64,000 nucleotides of DNA from Bacteroides sp. 519 (GTDB taxonomy: Bacteria; Bacteroidota; Bacteroidia; Bacteroidales; Bacteroidaceae): NCBI RefSeq assembly GCF_010500955.1, contig NZ_QVMJ01000013.1, forward strand, positions 1-64,000, written 5' to 3'. How positions within the stretch are numbered: the first letter of the stretch is position 1; every line of letters starts with the position of its first letter. A model generated the notes under the pieces. It ran no database searches. It had not been told where the DNA came from and saw nothing but the letters and a program-made list of their open reading frames with translations. Below are positions 50,166 through 59,545 of the stretch, piece by piece. Position numbers and translations under genes: made by a program.

Positions 50166-52586
50166 ATGAAAAAATTAGCACTCTTACTCCTTTCGTCACT
50201 ATTTGTAGTACATAACATTGTAGCCGAAGACATCCCACGCGATACCTTGCGTGTAGTTGATGTGGAAGAAATTGTAGTCATAGCCACACCCAAAGAAAAC
50301 AAGAAGTTGCGCGAATTGCCTAACGCTGTTACATTACTTTCGCAACAAGATATGCAAGCCAATCAGGTAAACAGCATCAAAAATCTTACTGCATTAGTAC
50401 CCAACATCTTTATTCCCGATTATGGTTCCCGATTAACATCAGCCATTTACATTCGTGGTATCGGTTCCAGAATCAATACCCCATCCGTGGGATTGTATGT
50501 GGACAATGTACCTTATATAGATAAATCGGCATTCGATTTTAATTATGCCGATGTAGAACGGATTGATGTTCTTCGTGGTCCGCAAGGAACATTGTATGGG
50601 CGTAATACAATGGGAGGGTTGATCCGGGTTTATACCAAATCGCCCTTTACTTATCAAGGAACCGATGTACGTTTAAGCGCAGGTACCTATAATAATTACA
50701 ACGCATCAGTTACCAAATACCACAGAATAAATGAGAAGTTTGCATTCTCGGCCGGTGGATTCTATGAACATGCCGGTGGATTCTTCAAGAACAGCTATAA
50801 CAACAAGCGGGTAGATAAACTTGATGCCGGTGGAGGCCGTATCCGTGCCATCTGGTTACCCTCTGATAATTTGAAACTAGACTTTACTGTAGGTTACGAG
50901 TACAACGATCAGGGAGGATACCCCTATTATTATACAGGTGCCATTGGAAAAGAAGAAGATAGAAAAGAGTATATAGATAAAATAGCCTATAATGATGAGG
51001 CTAGCTATCGTCGCGGTTTGTTTAATACTGGTTTAAATGTTGAATATCAGGCAAAACACTTTGTGTTGAGTGCAGTAACCGGATTTCAGAATATGAAAGA
51101 CCGCATGTTTCTGGATCAGGATTTTACTACAGATGATATCTTTAACATTACCCAGAAACAGAAACTAAGTACACTATCGGAGGAGGTTGTATTAAAATCC
51201 AAACCAGGCAGTAACTGGCAGTGGACTACCGGTGTTTTCGGGTTCTATCAATGGCTCAATACCGACGGCCCCGTTTTGTTTAAAGAAGACGGTGTAAACC
51301 AAATGATAGAAGGTAATGTAAACAAGATTTTTGCAGGATTGCCAACAGGAGCACCCGCTATGAACCTTGATATTAAAGAAGGAAGCCTTCTTACAACAAC
51401 AGGTAACTTCGATACGCCCAACCTGAATCTGGCTGTATACCATCAATCAACCTATGATAACTTGTTTATCGAAGGACTATCGTTTACCGCCGGACTTCGT
51501 TTGGATTATGAGAAGAATAGTATGAAATACAATTCCGGTAGCACCAACCTTGATTACAACTTCTCGCTGACAATACCTATGATGCCCCGACCAATAACGT
51601 TGCCAATAGAAACAACAGGTCCTAGCCTAAAAGGTAAAGAAACAAATGATTATCTGCAATTATTGCCAAAGTTTGCCTTGAAATACGACATTAACAGCCG
51701 TAATAACATCTATGCATCGGTATCAAAAGGATATCGCTCGGGAGGGTATAATGTGCAAATGTTCTCGGATATTATACAAAGTGAATTGGCCGGCAGTATG
51801 GTGAACGATGTAAAAGGGAATCTTAAAGAGTATATGCTAAATATGGGTATGACCGAACCTGCTGTAAATGGAATGTTAAGTATGATTCCTGAAACAAAGA
51901 ACGACTTTACCATCAGCGAGAGCACAGTATATAAACCCGAATATAGTTGGAACTACGAAATAGGTGCCCACCTTAATTTATTTGATAACCATCTCTTTGC
52001 CGATCTGGCAGCATTCTATATGGATACGCACGATCAGCAAATAGCACGCTTCTCGGATAATGGTTTCGGACGTATGACTGAAAATGCAGGAACAAGCCGC
52101 AGTTATGGGGTAGAAGCAGCATTGCGCTCGCAAATAACAAATGCATTGATGGTGAACGTGAACTATGGTTATACCCATGCAACTTTCCGTAAATACGAAT
52201 CCAATCATAAACCAAACGGAAAAGTAGAAGCTGTGGATTACAGTGGCAACTATGTTCCATTCGTTCCTCAACACACTTTCTCTGCTAACGGTCAGTACAC
52301 CTGGCGCTTTGGCGAAAACAAAACCATCAGTGAGTTAACTGCTAATCTGGGATATAGTGGCGCCGGTAAAATCTATTGGACAGAGGCTAACGATGTAACC
52401 CAATCTTTCTATGGTACAGTGAATGCACGCATCAGTGCAGTAGCCGGTCCTGTTCAGGTAGATGTTTGGGGAAGAAATATCTTTGATAAAGAATATGCCT
52501 CTTTCTATTTCGAGAGTATGCAGAAAGGATTTATGCAGAAAGGACGTCCTGCACAGTTTGGTGTGGATGTACGATTTAAGTTTTAA
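50166..52586 (+). CDS. TonB-dependent receptor (non-SusC type)
   Basis: An 806-residue outer-membrane receptor. The signal peptide is MKKLALLLLSSLFVVHNIVA, with ATG 50166 preferred over an upstream in-frame TTG at 50100. The plug domain (about 30-160) has VVIATPKENKKLRELPNAVT, IYIRGIGSRINTPSVGLYVD and VDVLRGPQGTLYGRNTMGG (with slight changes), typical of siderophore or vitamin receptors. The barrel ends in an aromatic residue (VDVRFKF). No STN domain or SusD partner is present. The substrate cannot be inferred, since no riboswitch, Fur-type box or transport gene is adjacent. Confidence 0.88.
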   Translation: MKKLALLLLSSLFVVHNIVAEDIPRDTLRVVDVEEIVVIATPKENKKLRELPNAVTLLSQQDMQANQVNSIKNLTALVPNIFIPDYGSRLTSAIYIRGIGSRINTPSVGLYVDNVPYIDKSAFDFNYADVERIDVLRGPQGTLYGRNTMGGLIRVYTKSPFTYQGTDVRLSAGTYNNYNASVTKYHRINEKFAFSAGGFYEHAGGFFKNSYNNKRVDKLDAGGGRIRAIWLPSDNLKLDFTVGYEYNDQGGYPYYYTGAIGKEEDRKEYIDKIAYNDEASYRRGLFNTGLNVEYQAKHFVLSAVTGFQNMKDRMFLDQDFTTDDIFNITQKQKLSTLSEEVVLKSKPGSNWQWTTGVFGFYQWLNTDGPVLFKEDGVNQMIEGNVNKIFAGLPTGAPAMNLDIKEGSLLTTTGNFDTPNLNLAVYHQSTYDNLFIEGLSFTAGLRLDYEKNSMKYNSGSTNLDYNFSLTIPMMPRPITLPIETTGPSLKGKETNDYLQLLPKFALKYDINSRNNIYASVSKGYRSGGYNVQMFSDIIQSELAGSMVNDVKGNLKEYMLNMGMTEPAVNGMLSMIPETKNDFTISESTVYKPEYSWNYEIGAHLNLFDNHLFADLAAFYMDTHDQQIARFSDNGFGRMTENAGTSRSYGVEAALRSQITNALMVNVNYGYTHATFRKYESNHKPNGKVEAVDYSGNYVPFVPQHTFSANGQYTWRFGENKTISELTANLGYSGAGKIYWTEANDVTQSFYGTVNARISAVAGPVQVDVWGRNIFDKEYASFYFESMQKGFMQKGRPAQFGVDVRFKF

Positions 52587-52591
52587 GTTTT

Positions 52592-52665
52592 GAGTAATGA
52601 GTAATGAGTTTTGAGTTACCATGCGGCATCGTAACTCAAAACTCATTACTCACAACTCATTACTC
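52592..52665 (+). repeat. Heptamer-armed hairpin 1, loop core ccatgcgg
   Basis: The left arm is made of TGAG-containing heptamers (gagtaatgagtaatgag then ttttgagtta), the right arm of CTCANNN heptamers (ctcaaaactcattactcac then aactcattactc). The loop contains ccatgcggcatc (52619-52630). The right arm supplies the last codon (GAG) and stop (TAA) of the acidic protein gene at 52660. Confidence 0.85.
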
Positions 52666-52989
52666 TACTTGCCCAATACTGTTGCCATACTCCATTTCGC
52701 CTTGTACAACAAATAAGATCTCTTCGGGATCGTATTCCCCTATTTTATCTTTCTTTGCTTCGGCTGCGATGAATTTGGCCACTTCTTCAAGGTCAATGTT
52801 TACATACCCTTCTTCGTCGGGTTCAGCATCAAGTATACCGCTTTCGGCATAGAACTCGTCCATAACATCCATGAAATAGTAAAGTTCATCATCAGTGAAC
52901 TTTTCCTTTAATTCCTGTGGAAGATAGTTTTTGATGAATTCGATTGTTTGTTCATCATCGGTTTCATCGAGTAAGAAATCGTCTTTCAT
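52660..52989 (-). CDS. Small acidic protein of unknown function
   Basis: A 109-residue, highly acidic cytosolic protein (DDEQ, DETDDE, EPDEEGY). No catalytic motif is seen. The central part FTDDELYYFMDVMDEFY resembles helical pairs of small Bacteroidales proteins encoded near trxA. The last residue and stop codon lie within heptamer hairpin 1, and the start is next to hairpin 2. It is 101 bp downstream of trxA on the same strand and could be co-transcribed with it. Function is unknown. Confidence 0.7.
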   Translation of the reverse strand: MKDDFLLDETDDEQTIEFIKNYLPQELKEKFTDDELYYFMDVMDEFYAESGILDAEPDEEGYVNIDLEEVAKFIAAEAKKDKIGEYDPEEILFVVQGEMEYGNSIGQVE

Positions 52990-52992
52990 ATT

Positions 52993-53090
<98 letters not shown>

Positions 53091-53092
<2 letters not shown>

Positions 53093-53405
53093 ATAATAAT
53101 GCCTTTATCTTAGCTTCTATTTTATCCTTTGGAACTGCGCTAACCAGTTTATCAACAACATTACCATTCTCTATAAATAAGATAGTTGGAATATTACGAA
53201 TGTTGTATCGTGCAGCAAGTTCAGTATTCTCATCTACATCACATTTCCCAATAATAACCTGGTCCTGATATTCTGATGCCAGTTCATCAATAATAGGAGA
53301 TACAACTTTGCATGGTCCGCACCATTCTGCTCCAAAGTCAATAACTACTGGCAATCCTTTTGCCATGATTTCATCTACATTGTTGTCTGTAATCTCTAAT
53401 GCCAT
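53091..53405 (-). CDS. trxA: Thioredoxin
   Basis: A 104-residue thioredoxin, the general cytosolic disulfide reductant and electron donor to enzymes such as MsrA and ribonucleotide reductase. The redox motif WCGPC is at about residues 28-32 in the context DFGAEWCGPCKVV. The cis-Pro segment is NIRNIPTILF. The length is standard. A minus-strand -7 box TAtcTTTG (caaagata, 53462-53469) lies about 57 bp before the ATG. The stop codon abuts heptamer hairpin 2, and the region upstream of the promoter is hairpin 3, so both gene ends are bounded by the same repeat family. Confidence 0.95.
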
Positions 53406-53477
53406 TTTATTTTAGTTTATTTGTTTGTTGTATTAACAAATGTAATACTTCTTTGTTGTTGCAAAGATAGTATATTT

Positions 53478-53555
53478 AGTTGAGAGTTGAGAATTGAGAG
53501 TTGAGAGTTTCCATGCAGCATTCATTATAACTCTCAACTCTCAATTCTCAACTAA
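53478..53555 (+). repeat. Heptamer-armed hairpin 3, loop core ccatgcag
   Basis: The left arm is agttgagagttgagaattg plus agagttgagag, the right arm (53529-53553) aactctcaactctcaattc plus tcaact. The loop holds ccatgcagcatt (53511-53522), one base off the core of the other copies. The dnaE stop codon (TAG, 53552-53554) forms the edge of the right arm. It lies between the dnaE 3' end and the trxA promoter. Confidence 0.85.
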
Positions 53556-56500
53556 TTAATGTGGAATTTCAGTTCAGGATGTTCTTCTAAGTAAGACATC
53601 AGGCCTTTGCCTACCGATATTTTAACGGGTCGTGCAACAAAGTCCAACGTTTGCGATGCGTCATCGGAATCTATCACTTTAAAATAGAGTTCGGTTTTGC
53701 CAGGTTGTTCCTTCGTATGAATGGCTAACTCGGTAATCAAGGCAGAATTCAAAGCTGCCAAAGGGATTGTGATGGTGAATTTCTCAATCAGTTTATCTTT
53801 TACATCGGATAAGAGTTCTATCTTATTGACTTTGATTTCCAATTCGTTTTCTCTCCACTTTTTGGGTTGGCATTTAGCCTTAATATATAAGAATGTTCCT
53901 TCATAAAGGTATCCTTGGAAATTCACCCAATCTGCTCCAAAGAAAGCTAGTTCGTGCGAACCAGAGAAGTCTTCTATCTTCACAAAGCCATATGGGTTAC
54001 CTGTTTTGCCAATGCCTTTACGTGTGGCAACCACCATTCCACCCATTGTAAGTTCTTGGTTAGAAAGGGCTTCCAGATTCTCCAGATCAACCATCTTTGT
54101 AGGACATAAATAATTCAACACAATACTATACTCATCCAATGGGTGAGCCGATAAGTAGATTCCTACTAACTCGCGCTCGCGGTTCAACCGTTCCAAGTCG
54201 TTCCAGCGTTCAGCCGGTGGAATCTCGGGGGTGGCAATGTCTATAATGTTATCACCACCAAATAAGGAGTTGGTGGCCATTGCCTTATCTGTTTGATATT
54301 TATTTCCGTACCGAACCAAGGTTTCAAGAAATACTTCGCCTTTAGCGTTTGCTGCAAAGAATTGCTCGCGTTTTATTTCCGAGAAGTTATCGAATCCGCC
54401 AGCCAAAGCAATGTTTTCAATGTTCCTCCTGTTGCAGGTATTCAGATTAACACGCTGAACAAAGTCGAATATCCCATTGAATGGTCCATTCTTTGCACGT
54501 TCTTCCATGATAGCCTGAACAGCCCCTTCGCCTACACCTCTAATAGCTCCTAGCCCGAAACGAATATCTCCTTTGGGGTTAACGGTAAATTTCAAGTTAC
54601 TTTCATTCACATCCGGTCCAAGTACTTCCATGCCCATGGCTTTACATTCGTCCATGAACTTGGTGATTTCCGTAATGTTCGAAATGTTTCGGCTCATTAC
54701 GGCAGCCATATATTCGGCTGGGTAATGTGCTTTAAGATAGGCTGTTTGATAAGCTACCCACGAGTAACATGTAGCATGCGATTTATTGAAAGCGTATGAT
54801 GCAAACTTCTCCCAGTCTCCCCATATCTTTTCCAATATCTTTGGGTCGTGTCCATTCTTCTTTCCACCTTCAACAAATTTGGGTTTCATCTGATCCAGTT
54901 TGTCGCGCAACTTCTTACCCATTGCTTTACGAAGAGCGTCAGATTCACCACGGGTAAAGTCGGCCAACAGACGAGACAGGAGCATGACCTGTTCCTGATA
55001 TACCGTAATACCATAGGTGTCGCTCAGGTATTGTTCCATCACTGGGATGTCATACTCAATAGGCTTGCGTCCATGCTTACGGTCGATGAAATCGGGGATG
55101 TAATCCATAGGACCTGGGCGATAAAGAGCATTCATCGCAATAAGGTCTTCAAAAGTAGTTGGTTGAAGCTCTCGAAGATATTTCTGCATACCGCCAGACT
55201 CGAACTGGAATGTACCAATTGTTTTCCCTTCACTATATAGTTGATAGGTCAGCGAGTCTTCAATATCAATGGTGTCAATATCAAGTTCTATTCCATGACG
55301 CAGGCGAATGTTTTCAACGGCTTCCTTAATAATAGAAAGGGTTTTCAGTCCCAGGAAGTCCATTTTGATGAGTCCGGTTTCTTCAATTACCGAACCCTCA
55401 AACTGGGTAACCAGCATCTTTTCGCCGGTTTCCTTATCATCGGCAGTGCTTACGGGTACCCAATCGGTTATATCATCACGGCAGATAATAATACCACAAG
55501 CGTGTACACCTGTGTTGCGCACATTACCTTCGAGTATCTTAGCATATTTAATGGTATCGCGTACCATTGGGTCGGGCGAGGCCTCGGCCATTTGTAGCTC
55601 AGGTACAAATTCAATGGCATTCCGTAGATTTATCTTCTTATCCGGTATTCGGTCAGGAACCAACTTACATAATCTGTCCGATTCCGACAAAGGTAGTTTC
55701 TGCACGCGGGCTACATCTTTGATGGAACTCTTTGTAGCCATTGTACCATATGTAATGATGTGCGCTACCTTTTCGTATCCATACTTTTCGGTTACCCATT
55801 GCAGTACTTCGCCACGGCCATCATCGTCGAAGTCGATATCAATATCGGGGAGTGATATACGGTCGGGGTTAAGGAAACGTTCAAACAGCAGGTCGTATTT
55901 AATAGGGTCTATACGGGTAATCTCCAAACAATAAGCTACAGCCGATCCGGCAGCCGATCCACGTCCCGGACCTACCGATACACCCATTCCACGGGCAGCG
56001 GCAATAAAGTCTTGCACAATAAGGAAGTATCCCGGGAAACCCATCGTTTTCATGATGTGCAGCTCAAAGTCGAGTCGTTCTTTCACCTCCTTCGGTATCG
56101 GGTCGCCGTAATATTTAGGAGCTTTATCGTAGGTAAGCTTTTTCAGGTAATCACCTTCCAATTTAATACGGTATAGCTTTTCATAACCACCAAGACTATC
56201 TATTTTGGCTTTGGCTTCTTTCTCGTTAAGCACCACATTGCCGTTTTCATCTTGGGTGAATTCATCGAACAAATCTTTTTCGGTGAGCCTTTGCCTGTAT
56301 TCTTCTTCGGTTCCAAACTCTACAGGAATTTCGAAGGTTGGCATGATAGGTGGGTTGTCGATGGTATAGAACTCCACTTTATCACATATTTCTACAGTAT
56401 TAGTAAGTGCCTCGGGAATATGGCCAAAGAGTTCGTTCATTTCCTCGCGTGTCTTCATCCATTCCTGCTTGGTGTAGTACATACGGTTCGGATCGTCCAG

Positions 56501-57343
56501 GTCCTTACCAGTACTTAAGCAGATAAGACGGTCGTGAGCTTCGGCATGCTCTTCGTTAACAAAGTGAACGTCGTTTGTACAAATCAGCTTAACATTGAAT
56601 TTCTTGCTAAGTTCTATAATCTTTTCATTAACATTAACTTGCAAGGGGTATGCTTCATGATTTGCATTTGGAACAGTTGCTTTGTGCATTTGCATTTCAA
56701 GATAGTAGTCGTCTCCAAAGAGGTTTTTGTACCATTGTACAGCTTCTTCTGCCTCTTCCATCTGTCCGGCAGTGATTCTTTTGGGTACTTCACCCCCCAG
56801 ACATGCCGAACAAACAATCAGGCCTTCGTGGTATTTCTCCAGCTCGTTCCGGTCGGTACGCGGGCGCATATAATACCCATTGGTCCAGGCCTTTGAAACC
56901 AGCTTTATAAGGTTATGGTATCCTGTTTCGTTTTTGGCAAGTAAAACAAGGTGATAACCGCTTTGGTCGGGCTTACCTTCTTTTTTATCCATTGTGCGGC
57001 GTGCCACATACATCTCGCAACCGATGATGGGTTTGAACAGTCGTTTATTAGCAGCTTCCAGTTGTTCATTCAGCTTAGCCAATTCTTCTTCTTTGTTTTC
57101 GGCATCGCTTTTTTCCAGTTCAGCAATGCTTTTCTTCAGGTCTTTAATTTCACCTTTTACTTTGCCGTTTTTCTTGGAGACGTAGTTGTAGAACTCTTTG
57201 ACTCCGAACATGTTTCCATGATCGGTAATAGAAATGCCCCGCATTCCATCGGCTATAGCTTTATCGACTAATGCGCTTACGCTTGCCTGACCATCTAAGA
57301 GCGAATATTGGGTGTGGACGTGTAAATGAACAAAATCGTGCAT
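53552..57343 (-). CDS. dnaE: DNA polymerase III subunit alpha
   Basis: A 1263-residue replicative polymerase. The N-terminal PHP domain starts HLHVHTQYSLLDG and continues with ITDHGNM. The palm has the catalytic acidic cluster in LPDIDIDFDDDGR (about residue 500). The fingers show RPGPMDYIPDFIDRKHG and GITVYQEQVMLLS. A tandem helix-hairpin-helix and an OB domain (MVVATRKGIGKTGNPYGFVK) follow. Composition is of the DnaE1 type with the usual Bacteroidota insert in the PHP domain (coiled KSIAELEKSDAENKEEEL). The 5' leader consists almost entirely of heptamer hairpin 4. The promoter is described separately. Confidence 0.97.
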   Translation of the reverse strand: MHDFVHLHVHTQYSLLDGQASVSALVDKAIADGMRGISITDHGNMFGVKEFYNYVSKKNGKVKGEIKDLKKSIAELEKSDAENKEEELAKLNEQLEAANKRLFKPIIGCEMYVARRTMDKKEGKPDQSGYHLVLLAKNETGYHNLIKLVSKAWTNGYYMRPRTDRNELEKYHEGLIVCSACLGGEVPKRITAGQMEEAEEAVQWYKNLFGDDYYLEMQMHKATVPNANHEAYPLQVNVNEKIIELSKKFNVKLICTNDVHFVNEEHAEAHDRLICLSTGKDLDDPNRMYYTKQEWMKTREEMNELFGHIPEALTNTVEICDKVEFYTIDNPPIMPTFEIPVEFGTEEEYRQRLTEKDLFDEFTQDENGNVVLNEKEAKAKIDSLGGYEKLYRIKLEGDYLKKLTYDKAPKYYGDPIPKEVKERLDFELHIMKTMGFPGYFLIVQDFIAAARGMGVSVGPGRGSAAGSAVAYCLEITRIDPIKYDLLFERFLNPDRISLPDIDIDFDDDGRGEVLQWVTEKYGYEKVAHIITYGTMATKSSIKDVARVQKLPLSESDRLCKLVPDRIPDKKINLRNAIEFVPELQMAEASPDPMVRDTIKYAKILEGNVRNTGVHACGIIICRDDITDWVPVSTADDKETGEKMLVTQFEGSVIEETGLIKMDFLGLKTLSIIKEAVENIRLRHGIELDIDTIDIEDSLTYQLYSEGKTIGTFQFESGGMQKYLRELQPTTFEDLIAMNALYRPGPMDYIPDFIDRKHGRKPIEYDIPVMEQYLSDTYGITVYQEQVMLLSRLLADFTRGESDALRKAMGKKLRDKLDQMKPKFVEGGKKNGHDPKILEKIWGDWEKFASYAFNKSHATCYSWVAYQTAYLKAHYPAEYMAAVMSRNISNITEITKFMDECKAMGMEVLGPDVNESNLKFTVNPKGDIRFGLGAIRGVGEGAVQAIMEERAKNGPFNGIFDFVQRVNLNTCNRRNIENIALAGGFDNFSEIKREQFFAANAKGEVFLETLVRYGNKYQTDKAMATNSLFGGDNIIDIATPEIPPAERWNDLERLNRERELVGIYLSAHPLDEYSIVLNYLCPTKMVDLENLEALSNQELTMGGMVVATRKGIGKTGNPYGFVKIEDFSGSHELAFFGADWVNFQGYLYEGTFLYIKAKCQPKKWRENELEIKVNKIELLSDVKDKLIEKFTITIPLAALNSALITELAIHTKEQPGKTELYFKVIDSDDASQTLDFVARPVKISVGKGLMSYLEEHPELKFHIN

Positions 57344-57445
57344 AATGAGTAATGAGTTTTGAGTAATGAGTTATGAGTAGTGAGTTATGAACTATGATTT
57401 TAATTCCGCATGGTACTCATAACTCACTACTCACTACTCAAAACT
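57343..57445 (+). repeat. Heptamer-armed hairpin 4, in the dnaE leader, loop core ccgcatgg
   Basis: The left arm (57343-57391) contains taatgag, ttttgag, ttatgag and tagtgag words, the right arm (57415-57445) ctcataa, ctcacta, ctcacta and ctcaaaa. The loop has attccgcatggta (57403-57415). It begins at the dnaE start codon and ends just inside the predicted transcription start, so it would be transcribed as the whole leader of dnaE mRNA. Confidence 0.85.
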
Positions 57446-57451
57446 GATGAC

Positions 57452-57482
57452 CAAAGTTACAATGACTATGTGTTTCAGCAAA
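57452..57482 (-). promoter_or_regulatory. Promoter of dnaE
   Basis: On the minus strand TTTG (57479-57482), a 19-bp spacer and TAacTTTG (57452-57459) match the Bacteroidota consensus well. Transcription should start near 57445, about 100 nt before the ATG at 57343. The divergent psd gene has its own -7 box TAttTTTG at 57553-57560. Confidence 0.65.
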
Positions 57483-57592
57483 GTTTTTCTCCAAAAAGTT
57501 ATCAAATCATCTATTTCTCTCTCAATTACTTGTTTGATTTTTAAAATAAGTCTATTTTTGCAGCTAATAATGTATCAACTTAAAACTAATTT

Positions 57593-58282
57593 ATGGGCCG
57601 ACGTTTACAGAAGCTAAAGAAAATCAGAATACACCACGAAGGTACGAACATCTTGATTGGAGGCTTTTTGATATTATTGATCTTAAATTCGGCTGTGTAT
57701 TACTTCCTCGGGTGTAATCCTATCTTTTATATTATTCTAGCCATAAGCATTGTACTCTATTCGCTGGTAGTTAATTTTTTCCGCTGTCCTATCCGTGTTT
57801 TCGAACAGGCAAGTGAGAGAATAGTAGTAGCTCCTGCCGATGGTAAAATTGTAGTTATAGAGGAAGTTGATGAACATGAGTACTTTCACGACCGCCGTTT
57901 AATGGTTTCTATCTTTATGAGTGTATTGAATGTACATGCCAACTGGTATCCGGTTGACGGTACTGTAATGAAGGTAGAACATCATAATGGTAAGTTCTTG
58001 AAAGCATGGCTGCCCAAAGCAAGTACCGAAAATGAGCGTTCAACGATTGTTATTAAAACCCCCGAAGGTGTAGAAGTGCTGGCCCGGCAGATTGCAGGAG
58101 CTATGGCACGCCGTATTGTTACCTATGCCGAAGTGGGTGAAGAATGCTTTATCGACGAACACATGGGATTTATTAAATTCGGATCGCGCGTGGATGTTTA
58201 TTTGCCTATAGGCACAGAGGTATGTGTAGCTATGGGACAAAAAACTACCGGTAATCAAACAATCCTTGCCAAATTAAAATAA
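57593..58282 (+). CDS. psd: Phosphatidylserine decarboxylase proenzyme
   Basis: A 229-residue decarboxylase of the short (archaeal/Bacteroidota-like) type that forms phosphatidylethanolamine. Two membrane segments lie at about 20-55 ([37 protein letters not shown]). The self-cleavage site is in [12 protein letters not shown] (about 200), where Ser becomes the pyruvoyl group. [15 protein letters not shown] and [12 protein letters not shown] are further family features. It starts after a -7 box at 57553 and is followed 7 bp later by pssA, so serine-lipid synthesis and decarboxylation are co-expressed. Confidence 0.95.
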   Translation: MGRRLQKLKKIRIHHEGTNILIGGFLILLILNSAVYYFLGCNPIFYIILAISIVLYSLVVNFFRCPIRVFEQASERIVVAPADGKIVVIEEVDEHEYFHDRRLMVSIFMSVLNVHANWYPVDGTVMKVEHHNGKFLKAWLPKASTENERSTIVIKTPEGVEVLARQIAGAMARRIVTYAEVGEECFIDEHMGFIKFGSRVDVYLPIGTEVCVAMGQKTTGNQTILAKLK

Positions 58283-58289
58283 AAACGGA

Positions 58290-58988
58290 ATGGTTATACG
58301 CTTCATACCTAATTTTGTTACCTGCCTCAACCTTTTCTCTGGTTGTATTGCTTGTGTTATGGCTTTTGAAGCGAATTATACATTGGCACTCATCTTTATT
58401 ATTCTTAGTGCAGTATTTGATTTCTTCGACGGAATGCTTGCAAGGGTACTGAATGCTCCATCGCCTATTGGGAAAGACTTGGATTCATTGGCCGATGATA
58501 TCAGTTTTGGTATGGCTCCGTCTCTGATGCTCTTCTCCTTATTTAAAGAGGTAACTTACCCCTCATTCCTTACTGGTGTAAGTGATTTATTTCCATATCT
58601 TGCATTTGTTCTGGCTGTGTTCTCAGCACTGAGGTTGGCTAAGTTTAACAACGACACCCGGCAAACCGATTCATTTGTAGGGTTGCCTGTACCAGCCAAC
58701 GCATTATTCTGGGCTGCTTTAATTGTTGGAGCACATGGCTTTTTAACTTCGTCGCAATTCAATGCAATATATCTGTTGTTACTGGTTTTTCTGTTTTCGG
58801 GTTTACTGGTATCAGAGATTCCTATGTTCTCATTAAAAATTAAGACTCTTACCTGGAATGAGAATAAGCTTCGCATACTCTTTCTGGTTGTTTGTATTGT
58901 ACTTATTATATTCCTTAAGGTTAGCGGTATAGCTGCAAGTATTGCATGGTATATTCTTCTTTCTCTCTTTACACGAAAGAAAGCATAA
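58290..58988 (+). CDS. pssA: CDP-diacylglycerol--serine O-phosphatidyltransferase
   Basis: A 232-residue membrane enzyme that makes phosphatidylserine from CDP-diacylglycerol and serine. The CDP-alcohol phosphotransferase motif is complete: DGMLARVLNAPSPIGKDLD followed by SLADD (about residues 48-71), fitting DGxxAR...GxxxDxxxD. Six to seven membrane helices are predicted. It follows psd directly. The start ATGGTTATACGC is 7 bp after the psd stop. No anomaly is seen. Confidence 0.95.
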   Translation: MVIRFIPNFVTCLNLFSGCIACVMAFEANYTLALIFIILSAVFDFFDGMLARVLNAPSPIGKDLDSLADDISFGMAPSLMLFSLFKEVTYPSFLTGVSDLFPYLAFVLAVFSALRLAKFNNDTRQTDSFVGLPVPANALFWAALIVGAHGFLTSSQFNAIYLLLLVFLFSGLLVSEIPMFSLKIKTLTWNENKLRILFLVVCIVLIIFLKVSGIAASIAWYILLSLFTRKKA

Positions 58989-59055
58989 AAATCACGAACA
59001 CATTTGGCACACTTGTTGTTTTAATACTGTTTTACTTATTTAATAGTTTTAGCCT

Positions 59056-59310
59056 ATGTTCTCTTTTTTAGGATTTATCTTCATTATTATACTTGTTGTA
59101 TTGCTATTCGGAATATCAATAATAGGCACTGTTGTTCGTTCTCTATTTGGTTTTGGCCGCCGTACAAACCCGGGTCAGCAATCGCGAAACAACAATACAC
59201 GTACTAACACGCAACAAAAAAAAGAATCATTTACTGATTTCCAGAACAAAGACCGCAAAAAAGTATTCGGTAAAGATGATGGTGAGTATGTGGATTTCGA
59301 AGAGTTATAA
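59056..59310 (+). CDS. DUF4834-type small membrane protein
   Basis: An 84-residue protein: one N-terminal membrane helix (SFLGFIFIIILVVLLFGISI), a basic stretch, then a Gln/Asn-rich polar linker (NPGQQSRNNNTRTNTQQKK). It ends with the acidic segment DDGEYVDFEEL that typifies DUF4834 proteins of Bacteroidales. The function is unknown. It lies 67 bp after pssA on the same strand and is probably in the same transcript, as is usual in related genomes. A tandem 22-mer array follows. Confidence 0.8.
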   Translation: MFSFLGFIFIIILVVLLFGISIIGTVVRSLFGFGRRTNPGQQSRNNNTRTNTQQKKESFTDFQNKDRKKVFGKDDGEYVDFEEL

Positions 59311-59423
59311 CTCCTTCCACTCTGGTATATAATGGTATATAATGCTTTGTTTTGATTTTGTTGAAATTCTATTGTTTTGAAAATCAGAATCTTACAGTAC
59401 CACTGTTTTTTTGCCCTTGAGAA

Positions 59424-59533
59424 AAAAGTACCACGCTGGTGGTACAAAAGTATCTTAGGCGAGATACAAAAGTATCTTAGGCAAGATACAAAAGTATCTT
59501 CGGTGAGATACAAAAGTATCTTCGGTGAGATAC
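59424..59533 (+). repeat. Five tandem 22-bp hairpin units
   Basis: Exact 22-bp periodicity: units at 59424, 59446, 59468, 59490 and 59512. Units 2-5 read aaaagtatctt(a/c)gg(c/t)(g/a)agatac, each a hairpin of gtatct/agatac. Unit 1 has the same length and architecture but different stem bases (aaaagtaccacgctggtggtac), with both stem sides changed in a compensating way. The array lies between the convergent DUF4834 and tadA genes. Confidence 0.9.
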
Positions 59534-59545
59534 AGACGCAATGAA

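Noticed and set aside
55308..55934. 208-aa plus-strand frame inside dnaE
   Set aside because: It is a mirror frame of the polymerase palm region, Ser/Ile-rich as expected of antisense codons. No start signal is seen.
59424..59533. CRISPR-like appearance of regular repeats
   Set aside because: Units are directly adjacent with no spacers, are only 22 bp and each is a complete hairpin. There are no cas genes nearby.
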